Below, in pieces: positions 1-8,744 of a stretch of 64,000 nucleotides of DNA; the stretch's first letter is position 1, and every line of letters starts with the position of its first letter. A program made the position numbers and the translations under genes. Origin of the DNA: Nitrospirillum viridazoti CBAmc (lineage in GTDB: Bacteria > Pseudomonadota > Alphaproteobacteria > Azospirillales > Azospirillaceae). The stretch spans positions 124,001 through 188,000 of the forward strand of contig NZ_CP022112.1 in NCBI RefSeq assembly GCF_000730165.1, written 5' to 3'. A model generated the notes under the pieces. That model was not told the origin of the DNA. It worked only from the letters and a program-made list of their open reading frames with translations, and ran no database searches.

Positions 1-4
1 AGAG

Positions 5-20
5 TCGTGATTTATCACGA
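5..20. promoter_or_regulatory. Perfect 16-bp palindrome upstream of dxs
   Basis: TCGTGAT and ATCACGA arms of seven bases flank a 2-base centre, about 70 bases before the dxs start. The shape fits a dimeric repressor or activator operator. It could equally belong to a gene to the left of the window. No regulator can be named from the sequence. Confidence 0.35.
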
Positions 21-88
21 TCTATGCAAAAGTGTTTGTCTGTCACCGGCCCGTAAGAGGTCGGTTAGAATTATTTGGGAGCCGATGA

Positions 89-1999
89 ATGGCGACGAAG
101 ACCCCGTTGTTGGACCAGTGTCCGACGCCTGAGCGCTTGCGCGCGCTGCGCCCTGAGCAGCTGCGTCAGGTTGCGGACGAGCTGCGGTCCGAGACCATCG
201 ACGCGGTGTCGGTGACGGGCGGGCACCTGGGTGCGGGCCTGGGTGTGGTGGAACTGACGGTGGCGCTGCACTACGTGTTCGACACGCCGGCGGACCGCAT
301 CATCTGGGACGTTGGGCACCAGGCCTACCCGCACAAGATCCTGACGGGCCGGCGCGACCGCATCCGCACGCTGCGCCAGGGCGGGGGTCTGTCGGGCTTC
401 ACCCGCCGGTCGGAGAGCGCGTACGACCCGTTTGGTGCCGCGCACAGCTCCACCTCCATCTCGGCCGGGCTGGGCATGGCGGTGGCGCGCGACTTGGCGG
501 GCGGGAACAACCACGTCATCGCCGTGATCGGCGACGGGTCGATCTCGGCCGGCATGGCGTACGAGGCCATGAACAACGCCGGGGCCCTGGGCTCGCGCCT
601 GGTGGTGATCCTGAACGACAACGACATGTCGATCGCCCCGCCGGTGGGTGCGGTGTCGGGCTACCTGGCCAAGTTGGTCAGCAGCAGCCAGTACCGCAAC
701 CTGCGGGACATCGGCCGCCAAGTGGCGGAGCACCTGCCCCGGCCGCTGCAGAACGCGGCGCGGCGGGTTGAGGAATACGCCCGGGGCATGGTCATGGGCG
801 GGACGCTGTTCGAGGAGCTGGGCTTCTACTACGTCGGCCCCATCGACGGGCACGACCTGGACCAGCTGGTGCCCATCCTGGAGAACATCCGGGACGAGCC
901 GAACGGCCGGCCGGTGCTGATCCACGCGGTGACGCAGAAGGGCAAGGGCTACGCCCCGGCCGAGGCCTCGGCCGACAAGCTGCACGCGGTGGGCCGGTTC
1001 GACGTGGTGACGGGCGCCCAGGCGAAGGCCAAGGCGAACGCGCCTACCTACACCCGTGTCTTCGCCGACGCCCTGATGAAGGAGGCCAAGGCCGACGACA
1101 AGGTGGTGGCGATCACGGCGGCGATGCCGTCGGGCACGGGACTGGACCTGTTCGGCCAGGCCTTCCCCACGCGCACCTTCGACGTGGGCATCGCGGAGCA
1201 GCACGCGGTGACGTTCGCGGCCGGCATGGCGACGGAGGGGTACAAGCCCTTCGTGGCCATCTACTCGACCTTCCTGCAGCGCGGGTACGACCAGCTGGTG
1301 CACGACGTGTCGATCCAGAACCTGCCGGTGCGCTTCGCCATGGACCGGGCGGGCCTGGTGGGGGCGGACGGGGCGACGCACGCCGGCGCGTTCGACCTGG
1401 CCTATCTGTGCTGCCTGCCCAACATGGTGGTGATGGCGGCGGCGGATGAGGCGGAGCTGGTGCACATGGTGGCGACCAGCGTGGCCTATGACGCCGGCCC
1501 CATCGCGCTGCGCTATCCGCGCGGCGAGGGCGTGGGCGTGGAGATGCCGGAGAAGGGCGAGGTTCTGCCCATCGGCAAGGGCCGCATTGTCCGTGAGGGC
1601 AACACCGTGGCCATCCTGAGCCTGGGCACGCGCCTGGGCGAGGCGTGCAAGGCCGCCGAGGACTTGGCGGCGCGGGGCCTGTCGACGACGGTGGCGGACG
1701 CGCGCTTCGCCAAGCCGATCGACCGGGAACTGGTGCGCCGGCTGGCGGTTGGGCACGAGGTGCTGGTGACCATCGAGGAAGGCTCGGTGGGAGGCTTCGG
1801 CGCGCAGGTCATGCAGTTCCTGGCGGAGGAGGGGCTGTTCGACAGCGGCCTGAAGTTCCGCCCCATGGTGCTGCCCGACCGCTACCAGGAACACGACAAC
1901 CCGGCCAAACAGTATGACGAGGCCGGCCTCAACGCCAACGGCATCGTCGACACCGTGCTCAAGGCGCTGGGGGCCAACGCTCAGGTGAGGACCGCATGA
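89..1999 (+). CDS. dxs: 1-deoxy-D-xylulose-5-phosphate synthase
   Basis: This thiamine-diphosphate enzyme condenses pyruvate and glyceraldehyde-3-phosphate in the first step of the cytoplasmic MEP isoprenoid pathway. The 636-residue length is normal. The N-terminal half carries [15 protein letters not shown] and the thiamine-binding [18 protein letters not shown]. The transketolase central domain contains [21 protein letters not shown] ribosome site lies seven bases before the ATG at 89. The stop overlaps the hpnM start in an ATGA arrangement, so the two are probably translationally coupled. Placement at the head of a hopanoid locus suggests this copy supplies precursor for squalene. A second dxs elsewhere in the genome cannot be excluded. 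Confidence 0.97.
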   Translation: MATKTPLLDQCPTPERLRALRPEQLRQVADELRSETIDAVSVTGGHLGAGLGVVELTVALHYVFDTPADRIIWDVGHQAYPHKILTGRRDRIRTLRQGGGLSGFTRRSESAYDPFGAAHSSTSISAGLGMAVARDLAGGNNHVIAVIGDGSISAGMAYEAMNNAGALGSRLVVILNDNDMSIAPPVGAVSGYLAKLVSSSQYRNLRDIGRQVAEHLPRPLQNAARRVEEYARGMVMGGTLFEELGFYYVGPIDGHDLDQLVPILENIRDEPNGRPVLIHAVTQKGKGYAPAEASADKLHAVGRFDVVTGAQAKAKANAPTYTRVFADALMKEAKADDKVVAITAAMPSGTGLDLFGQAFPTRTFDVGIAEQHAVTFAAGMATEGYKPFVAIYSTFLQRGYDQLVHDVSIQNLPVRFAMDRAGLVGADGATHAGAFDLAYLCCLPNMVVMAAADEAELVHMVATSVAYDAGPIALRYPRGEGVGVEMPEKGEVLPIGKGRIVREGNTVAILSLGTRLGEACKAAEDLAARGLSTTVADARFAKPIDRELVRRLAVGHEVLVTIEEGSVGGFGAQVMQFLAEEGLFDSGLKFRPMVLPDRYQEHDNPAKQYDEAGLNANGIVDTVLKALGANAQVRTA

Positions 2000-2655
2000 C
2001 GACCAAGGTCACCGCGTTCAAGGGTAAAGCCATCGCCGCGGCCTTCGTGGCCCTGACCATGACCGGCACAGCGCTGCCGGCCCTGGCCCAGCAGGCCCCC
2101 GCGACGGCGGAAGCCGCCGATCCGGCGGTGGCCAAGGTCAAGGGCTTCTACGATACGCTGCTGAGTTGCATGAAGCAGGCGAAGCAGCTGGGCGTGAAGG
2201 GCCGCGCGGAAAAGCTGGACCCGGTGATCAAGTCGACGTTCGACTTGGCGACGATGACCCGCCTGGCCGTCGGCCCGGCGTGGGAGAAGTTCACGCCGGA
2301 CCAGCAGAAGGGCGCCATCGACGCCTTCACCAAGGTGACGGTGGCGACCTACGCCAACCAGTTCGACGGCTTTAATGGCGAGGTCTTCGACGTCGATCCC
2401 ACGCCCAAGGCGCGCGGGGCCGACCAGATCGTCGAGACCAAGCTGACCCCTGGCGGTCAGCCGCCGGTGCCCCTGAACTACCTGATGCGTGGCCAGGGCG
2501 ACCAGACGCGCATCGTCGACGTCTATCTCAATGGCACCATCAGCCAGTTGGCCACGCGGCGTTCGGAGTTCTCGGCCGCCATTCAGCAGGGTGGCGCCGA
2601 CGCCCTGATCCAGGGCCTGCAGCAGCAGGCGGAAAAACTGCTGGCGGGCGCCTAA
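1996..2655 (+). CDS. hpnM: Hopanoid-associated MlaC-like periplasmic protein HpnM
   Basis: A 219-residue MlaC/Ttg2D-family protein with a signal peptide ending near ALPALAQ (about residue 32). MlaC proteins carry lipid across the periplasm. HpnM is the hopanoid-locus version and is inferred to work with the HpnN exporter, which is also in this window. The start codon overlaps the dxs stop by four bases. A strong terminator-like hairpin follows the gene. The exact hopanoid cargo is not shown by the sequence. Confidence 0.88.
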   Translation: MTTKVTAFKGKAIAAAFVALTMTGTALPALAQQAPATAEAADPAVAKVKGFYDTLLSCMKQAKQLGVKGRAEKLDPVIKSTFDLATMTRLAVGPAWEKFTPDQQKGAIDAFTKVTVATYANQFDGFNGEVFDVDPTPKARGADQIVETKLTPGGQPPVPLNYLMRGQGDQTRIVDVYLNGTISQLATRRSEFSAAIQQGGADALIQGLQQQAEKLLAGA

Positions 2656-2680
2656 GCCGCTCACGCTGCCGTTCGGAATC

Positions 2681-2722
2681 AGGCCTGGTCTTTCCGCGGG
2701 GAAGGGCCGGGCCTCTTTCTTA
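2681..2722 (+). terminator. Rho-independent terminator after dxs-hpnM
   Basis: A stem of about 15 pairs (2681-2695 with 2700-2714, including three G-U pairs) is followed by CTTTCTTA. It lies 26 bases after the hpnM stop and probably ends the dxs-hpnM transcript. Confidence 0.7.
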
Positions 2723-2882
2723 TGTATTCGCCAGATTTAATCTGCCGGGCACCTGATACCGGCGGTATGCGCAGGGCTCCTGCCGCCGCGGCGCGACCGC
2801 GTCCGTCGGATGCCGAGCACCGCGGGGCGCGAACCGGGGAAGCAAGGGCGCGGATGCGCCCGCCTGCCATCTGAGGGCAGAT

Positions 2883-3647
2883 TTAAGGAATCTCAGGCAT
2901 GTTGTTGGTGGTCACGCCGATGGCCTCATCCAGCGCGGCCTGGCGGTTCTGCAGCCACACGCTGCGCAGCAGGGCGTAGAAGTCGATGGTGCCCTTGCGC
3001 AACTCATTCAGGGTTTCCAGGTTGCGGGCCTTGTCAAGGCCACCCACCACGCCGATGGCGTAGTTGGCGTCGCCGCCGTCGGCGTGGTCGAACACGCGGC
3101 CGGTGGGGTCCGCCCACAACTCCACGCCCAGGCCCACGCCATCACGCACGGTGGACGGCCCGAACAGAGGCAGCACGAAATAAGGACTCTGCCGCACGCC
3201 CCAGGCATAGAGGGTCTGGCCGACATCGCCCGTCTGGCGCGTCAGCCCCATGTCCGTCGCCACGTCATACATGCCCGCCAGGCCAATGGTGCTGTTGAAG
3301 ACGAATCGCCAGAAGGTGGTGAAGGCGGCCTTGATGCGCGCCTGGGCCAGATCGTTGCCGAAGATCAACGGCTCGCCCAGGTTCTCGATTCCGTGACGCA
3401 GGCGCAGCTGCACATAGTCCGGCACCGCCCAGCGATAGGCCTGGGCCGCCGGGCCGATGGCGTTGTCGTTCAGCCACATATTGGCGTCGAAGGTGACTCG
3501 GTTCACATTCTCCAGCGGATCCCAGGGTTCCACCACGCCCAGCTCGTCACGGCCGCCGTTGGGCGGCGCGGCGCAGCCGGCGAGCATGAAGCCCATCAGG
3601 AGGCAGGCGGCCAGGGCCGCACGGGACTGTCTGATCATGCTGGCCAT
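2883..3647 (-). CDS. mlaA: MlaA/VacJ-family outer-membrane lipoprotein
   Basis: A 254-residue lipoprotein with a lipobox LAGC at about residue 25, followed by the MlaA signature DPLENVNRVTFDAN and the conserved FGPSTVRDGVG segment. MlaA is the outer-membrane component of a lipid-transport system and hands lipids to a MlaC-type carrier. The longer reading frame begins at 3830, but ATG 3647 has AGGAAA just upstream and puts the signal peptide at the N-terminus; ATG 3638 is an alternative. It lies between hpnM (MlaC-like) and hpnI on the opposite strand, so a hopanoid-related transport role is plausible but inferred. Confidence 0.9.
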   Translation of the reverse strand: MASMIRQSRAALAACLLMGFMLAGCAAPPNGGRDELGVVEPWDPLENVNRVTFDANMWLNDNAIGPAAQAYRWAVPDYVQLRLRHGIENLGEPLIFGNDLAQARIKAAFTTFWRFVFNSTIGLAGMYDVATDMGLTRQTGDVGQTLYAWGVRQSPYFVLPLFGPSTVRDGVGLGVELWADPTGRVFDHADGGDANYAIGVVGGLDKARNLETLNELRKGTIDFYALLRSVWLQNRQAALDEAIGVTTNNMPEIP

Positions 3648-3730
3648 ACTTTCCTGCGGAATGCGGAACCGGGGACCGCGCCGCCTGCCCGGTGGGGCCA
3701 CGACGCCAGGGTGCGACACTTTGGATAACA

Positions 3731-3755
3731 AATGATGGTGTCGACCACCATGATT
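3731..3755. promoter_or_regulatory. Near-perfect inverted repeat in the mlaA-hpnI intergenic region
   Basis: Ten-base arms AATGATGGTG and CACCATGATT (one mismatch) flank TCGAC. The site lies in the 378-base divergent region 3648-4025, which has no convincing gene and should hold promoters for mlaA and hpnI. Confidence 0.35.
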
Positions 3756-3801
3756 GGAAATGCACTCCCGAAGTGTAATATCGGAGCGTGCAGCGCAATA
3801 T

Positions 3802-3822
3802 GCCGGTCGACAGATGACCGGC
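3802..3822. promoter_or_regulatory. Perfect 7-7-7 inverted repeat in the mlaA-hpnI intergenic region
   Basis: GCCGGTC and GACCGGC are separated by seven bases. This is a typical operator geometry and sits about 200 bases before the hpnI start. The cognate regulator is unknown. Confidence 0.35.
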
Positions 3823-4025
3823 AAAGGCAATAACGCGTGTGACGGGAGGGGCTATGTCCGCCGTCACAGGATGCGCATTCGCGTTCGGTGTATCGCAATG
3901 CAGCGGTGATCCATGCTGCGGTGACGTCCGCTGGCGTGTGCGCCGCGCTTACGTTAAGACCACGGGCGCAGAGACATCATCGGACCGGGTCGCCGGGCCG
4001 CTTCTATTTGAGAGTTCCGCACGGC

Positions 4026-5264
4026 ATGCCGTTTTCGTCCGCCGACGCCCTGGGCACCCTGTTGACCGACGCCCTGGGCTGGGGCTTCGGGGCGATGTCC
4101 GCGGTCGGCACGCTCTATACCCTGGCAGCGGCGGACATCGCCCGGCGTTTCTTCGCGACACGCGGGGATGGGCGGGGGGATGGGAAAGGCGAGGGCGGGG
4201 AAAGACCAGGCGGGCCCGCGCCGGCGGTGACGGTGCTGCGGCCCCTGCACGGGGCGGAGCCGGGGCTGGCGGCCCGCCTTCGGGCGCTGACCATCCAGGA
4301 ATATGCGGGACCGGTGCAGGTGGTGTGTGGCGTCCAGGCCCACGACGATCCCGCCATCGCCATCGTGAAAGACCTGATCGCCGAGCTTGAGGCGGCGGGC
4401 AGCCCGGTGCGCCTGGATCTGGTGGTCGACACCACCCGCCATGGCGCCAATGCCAAGATTTCCAACGTCATCAACCTGATGGCGGTCGCCCGGCATGAGG
4501 TGCTGGTGCTGGCCGACAGCGACATCGCCGTGGGTTCCGATTACCTGGCGCGGGTGGTGGGCGCCTTGTCGCGCCCGGGCGTGGGCCTGGTCACCTGCCT
4601 CTACCGGGGTGATCCGGTGGATGCCGGCTCCTTCTGGCAAGACCAGGCGGCCCGCGCCGTGGACCATCATTTCCTGCCCAATGTGCTGGTGGGGCTGCGC
4701 CTCGGGCTGGCCAAGCCTTGTTTCGGCTCCACCATCGCCCTGACGGATGAGACGCTGGAGCGCATCGGCGGTTTCGCAGCGTTCCGCGACATCCTGGCGG
4801 ACGACCATGCCATGGGCATGGCGGTGCGCGCGATGGGCCTGGCCGTGGCGGTGCCGCCCTTCGTGGTGGGGCACCTGGCGCCCGAGTCCAGTCTGGGCGC
4901 CGTGCTGGCTCATGAGTTGCGCTGGGCCCGCACCATCCGGGGCCTGGACCCCGGGGGCTACGCCGGCTCCATCGTCACCCATCCGGTGCCCCTGGCGCTC
5001 ATCGGCGCAATTTTCGCGGGCTGGCATGCGTGGTCCCTGCTGCTGCTGGGGCTTGCGGTCGCCGCCCGTCTCGTGCTTCAGGTGACGATTGATGCACGGA
5101 TCACACGGTCCCGGCCGCGATGGCCTGGATTGATTAGAGACGTCTTGTCATTTTTGGTGTTCGTTGCCAGCTTTGGCATTCGACGTGTGAGTTGGCGCGG
5201 ACAGCGCTTTTCGGTCAAATCCGACGGCACAATGGTGCCGGTCGGCGAAAATGGTGGGTCATGA
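4026..5264 (+). CDS. hpnI: Hopanoid glycosyltransferase HpnI
   Basis: A 412-residue GT2-type membrane glycosyltransferase resembling ceramide glucosyltransferases. An N-terminal membrane segment is followed by the catalytic domain with VLRPLHGAEPGL, the metal-binding LADSDIAVGSDYL, GSTIALTDETLERIGG and LADDHAMG, then C-terminal hydrophobic segments. Characterised HpnI proteins add N-acetylglucosamine to bacteriohopanetetrol. The frame is open from 3888, but ATG 4026 gives the family-like N-terminus. The stop overlaps the hpnJ start (ATGA), indicating coupling with the next headgroup enzyme. Confidence 0.93.
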   Translation: MPFSSADALGTLLTDALGWGFGAMSAVGTLYTLAAADIARRFFATRGDGRGDGKGEGGERPGGPAPAVTVLRPLHGAEPGLAARLRALTIQEYAGPVQVVCGVQAHDDPAIAIVKDLIAELEAAGSPVRLDLVVDTTRHGANAKISNVINLMAVARHEVLVLADSDIAVGSDYLARVVGALSRPGVGLVTCLYRGDPVDAGSFWQDQAARAVDHHFLPNVLVGLRLGLAKPCFGSTIALTDETLERIGGFAAFRDILADDHAMGMAVRAMGLAVAVPPFVVGHLAPESSLGAVLAHELRWARTIRGLDPGGYAGSIVTHPVPLALIGAIFAGWHAWSLLLLGLAVAARLVLQVTIDARITRSRPRWPGLIRDVLSFLVFVASFGIRRVSWRGQRFSVKSDGTMVPVGENGGS

Positions 5265-6688
5265 TGCGGACGCTATTTCTTCAGGCGCCTTCTTTCGACG
5301 GTTTTGATGGCGGCGCCGGCTCGCGCTACCAGGCGCGCCGCGAGATCAAGTCTTTCTGGTATCCGACGTGGCTGGCCCAGCCGGCGGCGCTGATCGAGAA
5401 CAGCAAGCTGATCGACGCCCCGCCGCACAAGACCAAGCTGTCCGAAATCACCTCGCAGATCAAAGACTTCGACATGGTGGTGCTGCACACCTCCACCCCG
5501 TCGTTCAAGTCGGACGTGGCGACGATCGAGGCGCTGAAGGCCGTCAACCCCAACCTGAAGGCCGGCCTGATCGGCGCCAAGGTGGCGGTCGAGGCGGACA
5601 AGAGCCTGGCCCAGGCCCCCATCGTCGACTTCGTCGCCCGCAACGAATTCGACTTCACCATCAAGGACGTGGCCGACGGCAAGAAGTGGTCGGACATCAA
5701 GGGCCTGTCCTTCCGCAATTCCGAGGGCGTGATCGTCCATAACGAGGACCGCGAGATCCTCGAAAACATGGACAGCCTGCCCTGGGTGACCCCGGTCTAT
5801 AAGCGCGACCTGGAAATCGAGAAGTACTTCATCGGTTACCTGAAGGCGCCTTACCTCAGCATCTACACCGGCCGCGGCTGCAAGTCGCGCTGCACCTTCT
5901 GCCTGTGGCCGCAGACCGTGGGCGGTCACCGCTACCGCACCCGCAGTGTCGGCCATGTGGTGGAGGAGATGGCGTGGGCGCAGAAGAACTTCCCCCAGGT
6001 GAAGGAATTCTTCTTCGACGACGATACCTTCACGGACAACCTGCCGCGCGCCGAGGCCATCGCCAAGGAACTGGGCAAGCTGGGCATCACCTGGTCGTGC
6101 AACGCCAAGGCCAACGTGCCGCGCGAGACGCTGAAGATCCTGCGCGACAACGGCCTGCGCCTGCTGCTGGTCGGCTACGAGTCCGGCAACCAGCAGATTC
6201 TGCACAACATCAAGAAGGGCATGCGCGTCGAGGTGGCTGAGAAGTTCACCAAGGACTGCCATGAGCTGGGGATCCAGATCCACGGCACCTTCATCCTGGG
6301 CCTGCCCGGCGAGACGAAGGAAACCATCCAGGAAACCATCAAGTGGGCGGCGAAGATCAACCCGCACACCATCCAGGTTTCGCTGGCCGCCCCGTACCCC
6401 GGCACCTTCCTGTACCAGCAGGCTATCGAGAATGGCTGGCTGGACGACGCGAACGCCGAGCTGGTGGATGAGCACGGCGTGCAGATCGCCCCGCTGCATT
6501 ATGACCATCTGAGCCACTCCGAGATCTTCGGCTCGGTCGAGACCTTCTACAAGAAGTTCTACTTCCGCAGCGGCAAGATCGCCTCCATCGTCGGCGAGAT
6601 GGTTCGTGACAAGGATATGATGAAGCGCCGCCTGCGCGAGGGCGTGGAGTTCTGGCAGTTCCTGCGTGAACGCCGCAACGCCGCCTAA
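5261..6688 (+). CDS. hpnJ: Hopanoid radical SAM protein HpnJ
   Basis: A 475-residue B12-binding-type radical SAM protein. The N-terminal Rossmann-like region (to about residue 140) precedes the [4Fe-4S] motif CKSRCTFC with cysteines near 207, 211 and 214. Known HpnJ proteins convert the glucosamine headgroup of hopanoids to the cyclitol ether. ATG 5261 overlaps the hpnI stop, and ATG 5264 directly behind it is an alternative start. The frame extends upstream to 5192, but that would lie inside hpnI and add unrelated residues. Confidence 0.94.
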   Translation: MMRTLFLQAPSFDGFDGGAGSRYQARREIKSFWYPTWLAQPAALIENSKLIDAPPHKTKLSEITSQIKDFDMVVLHTSTPSFKSDVATIEALKAVNPNLKAGLIGAKVAVEADKSLAQAPIVDFVARNEFDFTIKDVADGKKWSDIKGLSFRNSEGVIVHNEDREILENMDSLPWVTPVYKRDLEIEKYFIGYLKAPYLSIYTGRGCKSRCTFCLWPQTVGGHRYRTRSVGHVVEEMAWAQKNFPQVKEFFFDDDTFTDNLPRAEAIAKELGKLGITWSCNAKANVPRETLKILRDNGLRLLLVGYESGNQQILHNIKKGMRVEVAEKFTKDCHELGIQIHGTFILGLPGETKETIQETIKWAAKINPHTIQVSLAAPYPGTFLYQQAIENGWLDDANAELVDEHGVQIAPLHYDHLSHSEIFGSVETFYKKFYFRSGKIASIVGEMVRDKDMMKRRLREGVEFWQFLRERRNAA

Positions 6689-6714
6689 CGCCGGCCCTTA
6701 AGCGCCGGGCACCG

Positions 6715-6752
6715 GCATCGACCCCGCCGACCATTGCCGGGGATCGATGCGG
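6715..6752. other. Imperfect hairpin between hpnJ and hpnK
   Basis: GCATCGA-CCCC pairs with GGGG-A-TCGATGC across about a dozen bases, with one bulge. It occupies the 98-base gap between the two genes. There is no T-run, so it could be an attenuator, an mRNA-processing site or nothing functional. Confidence 0.35.
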
Positions 6753-6786
6753 CGCCCACTACCTCGGGTTCAGGACACACCTTCTC

Positions 6787-7683
6787 ATGTCCGTATCCAC
6801 GCCGGGCGCCGCCGCGACCCCCAGCAATGGGGGATCGGGGCGGCGCCTGATCGTTACGGCGGATGACTTCGGCCTGTCGGCCGCCGTCAACGCCGCGGTC
6901 ATCGACGCCCACCTCAATGGCATCCTGACCGCCGCCAGCCTGATGGTGGCGGGGGCCGCCGCCGACGCGGCGGTGGCGCTGGCCCATGCCCAGCCCAGCC
7001 TGGCGGTGGGCCTGCATGTCGTGCTGGTGGACGGCAAGCCCTTCCTGCCGCCTGAACGGATCCCCGACCTGGTGGGGCCCGGCGGCCTGTTCCGCAACGA
7101 TCTGGCCAAGGTCGGGGCGTCCATCTTCTTTCGCCCCAAGGTCGCCGCCCAGGTCGCGGCCGAGGTGGAGGCGCAGTTCCAGGCCTTCCGCGCCACCGGA
7201 CTGAAGCTGGACCACGTCAACGCCCATAAGCACTATCATCTGCACCCCACCGTGGGCCGCATCCTGCTGGATGCCGCGCGACGCCACGGGGCCCGTGCCA
7301 TGCGCGTGCCGGTGGAACCGGCCGATGTCATCCGTGCCGTGACGCCCCAGGCCGACCTGGGCCTGCACCGCGTCACCGGCCCCTGGGCCAAGCTGCTGCG
7401 GGCCAAAGTGCGCCGCGCCGGCCTGGCCGCCCCCGACCAGGTGCTGGGCCTGGCCTGGACCGGTGCCGTCACGGTGGAGAAGCTGCGCGGCGCCTTGGCC
7501 CGCCTGCCGCCTGGCATCACGGAAATCTACCTCCACCCCGCCGTCAGCGACGACGTGCCGGGCGGCGCGCCCGGTTATCGCTACCGCGATGAGCTGGCTG
7601 CCTTGCTGGATCCCGAGGTCAACGCCTTGGCCGCCGCCTTTCCCCGCGGCGGCTTCCGCGATCTGCCCATCACCCTGGAATAG
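6787..7683 (+). CDS. hpnK: Hopanoid deacetylase HpnK (YdjC/ChbG family)
   Basis: A 298-residue YdjC-type carbohydrate deacetylase. The metal-site motifs TADDFGLS (about residues 24-31) and HVNAHKHYHLHP are intact. In characterised pathways HpnK removes the acetyl group from the N-acetylglucosaminyl hopanoid made by HpnI, giving BHT-glucosamine for HpnJ. It sits 98 bases after hpnJ and 11 bases before hpnL in the same direction, so the gene set encodes the whole headgroup branch. The ribosome site before the ATG is weak (AGGACAC, far upstream). Confidence 0.92.
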   Translation: MSVSTPGAAATPSNGGSGRRLIVTADDFGLSAAVNAAVIDAHLNGILTAASLMVAGAAADAAVALAHAQPSLAVGLHVVLVDGKPFLPPERIPDLVGPGGLFRNDLAKVGASIFFRPKVAAQVAAEVEAQFQAFRATGLKLDHVNAHKHYHLHPTVGRILLDAARRHGARAMRVPVEPADVIRAVTPQADLGLHRVTGPWAKLLRAKVRRAGLAAPDQVLGLAWTGAVTVEKLRGALARLPPGITEIYLHPAVSDDVPGGAPGYRYRDELAALLDPEVNALAAAFPRGGFRDLPITLE

Positions 7684-7694
7684 GCCCCCACCCG

Positions 7695-8654
7695 ATGGAA
7701 AAGGCAGCCCGCCTGTTCGCCCTGCTGGGGCTGGTCCTGGCCGTGGTGCTGGTCGCCCGCGAGGACACCAGCGCCCTGTGGGCCCTGCTGAAGACCGCCG
7801 GCGCGGGCTTGGTGGCGGCGGGCCTGTTCCATGCCGTGCCCATGGTGGCCAACGCCCGGGCCTGGCAGGTGCTGCTGCCCGGGGCCACGCGCCCCTCGCT
7901 GGGCGCCATGGCCCGCAACGTCTGGATCCGCGAGTCGGTCAACGGCCTGCTGCCCGTGGCGCGCATCGGGGGAGAGATCGTGTCCTTCCGCATCCTGCGC
8001 CTGGATGGGGTGCGCGTCGCGCCCGCCGCCGCCAGCCTGGTGGTGGACATGGCCATTTCCATCCTCAGCCAACTGGGCTTCTCCCTGCTGGCGGTGGGCC
8101 TGCTGGTGGCGCTGAAGGGCCCCGTGGGCATCGCCGGCCAGGTGACCCTGGGGCTTTTGGCCATGGTGCCGCTGGTGGCGCTGTTCATCCTGGTGCAGCG
8201 CGCCGGCCTGTTCGCCAAGGTCACCGGCCTGTTGGACAAGGCGGCGTCCGGGCGGCTGGCCGGCATCATGGCGCACAGTGCCCGCATCGATCGCGCGTCC
8301 AAGGCCATGTACCGCCGCACCGGCGCCGTCACCGGCTGCTTCCTGTGGCAGCTGCTGGGCTGGGCCCTGGGGGCGGGTGAGATCTGGCTGGCGCTGTGGG
8401 CGCTGGGCCATCCCATGGGCCTGGTCGAGGCGCTGGTGATCGAGGGCCTGATCCAGGCCGTCAGCAGCGCCGCCTTCGTCGTGCCCGGCGCCCTGGGGGT
8501 GCAGGAGGGCGCCTTCCTGCTGCTGGGCGGCGCGCTGGGCCTGGACGCGCCCGCCGCGCTGGCCCTGGCGGCCGCCCGCCGCCTGCGCGACCTGGTGGTC
8601 TTCCTGCCGGGCCTGGTCGCCTGGACCACCATCCGCAAAGTCAAGGCGACGTGA
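7695..8654 (+). CDS. hpnL: HpnL, UPF0104/LPG-synthase-like membrane protein
   Basis: A 319-residue protein of several hydrophobic helices in the UPF0104 family (membrane part of lysylphosphatidylglycerol synthase/flippase). The family pattern is visible in RESVNGLLPVARIGGE and in the C-terminal EGLIQAVSSAAFVVPGALGVQEG. HpnL is a usual hopanoid-locus member, often proposed to act in hopanoid transport, but its biochemical role is not settled. It follows hpnK after 11 bases. A 12-bp palindrome TGATCATGATCA lies immediately after the stop (8655-8666). Confidence 0.85.
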   Translation: MEKAARLFALLGLVLAVVLVAREDTSALWALLKTAGAGLVAAGLFHAVPMVANARAWQVLLPGATRPSLGAMARNVWIRESVNGLLPVARIGGEIVSFRILRLDGVRVAPAAASLVVDMAISILSQLGFSLLAVGLLVALKGPVGIAGQVTLGLLAMVPLVALFILVQRAGLFAKVTGLLDKAASGRLAGIMAHSARIDRASKAMYRRTGAVTGCFLWQLLGWALGAGEIWLALWALGHPMGLVEALVIEGLIQAVSSAAFVVPGALGVQEGAFLLLGGALGLDAPAALALAAARRLRDLVVFLPGLVAWTTIRKVKAT

Positions 8655-8744
8655 TGATCATGATCAAGGCCACGCGCGCCGCCTTGCGCCATCTTCCGGC
8701 GCCGTTGTGCGCTGCCAACGGCTAACGCACCGGAGCCTGAATCC

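Noticed and set aside
71-1894. Long minus-strand open frame opposite dxs
   Set aside because: The translation is rich in His, Arg and Gln with no protein pattern, as expected for antisense of a GC-rich gene. The plus strand encodes an intact dxs.
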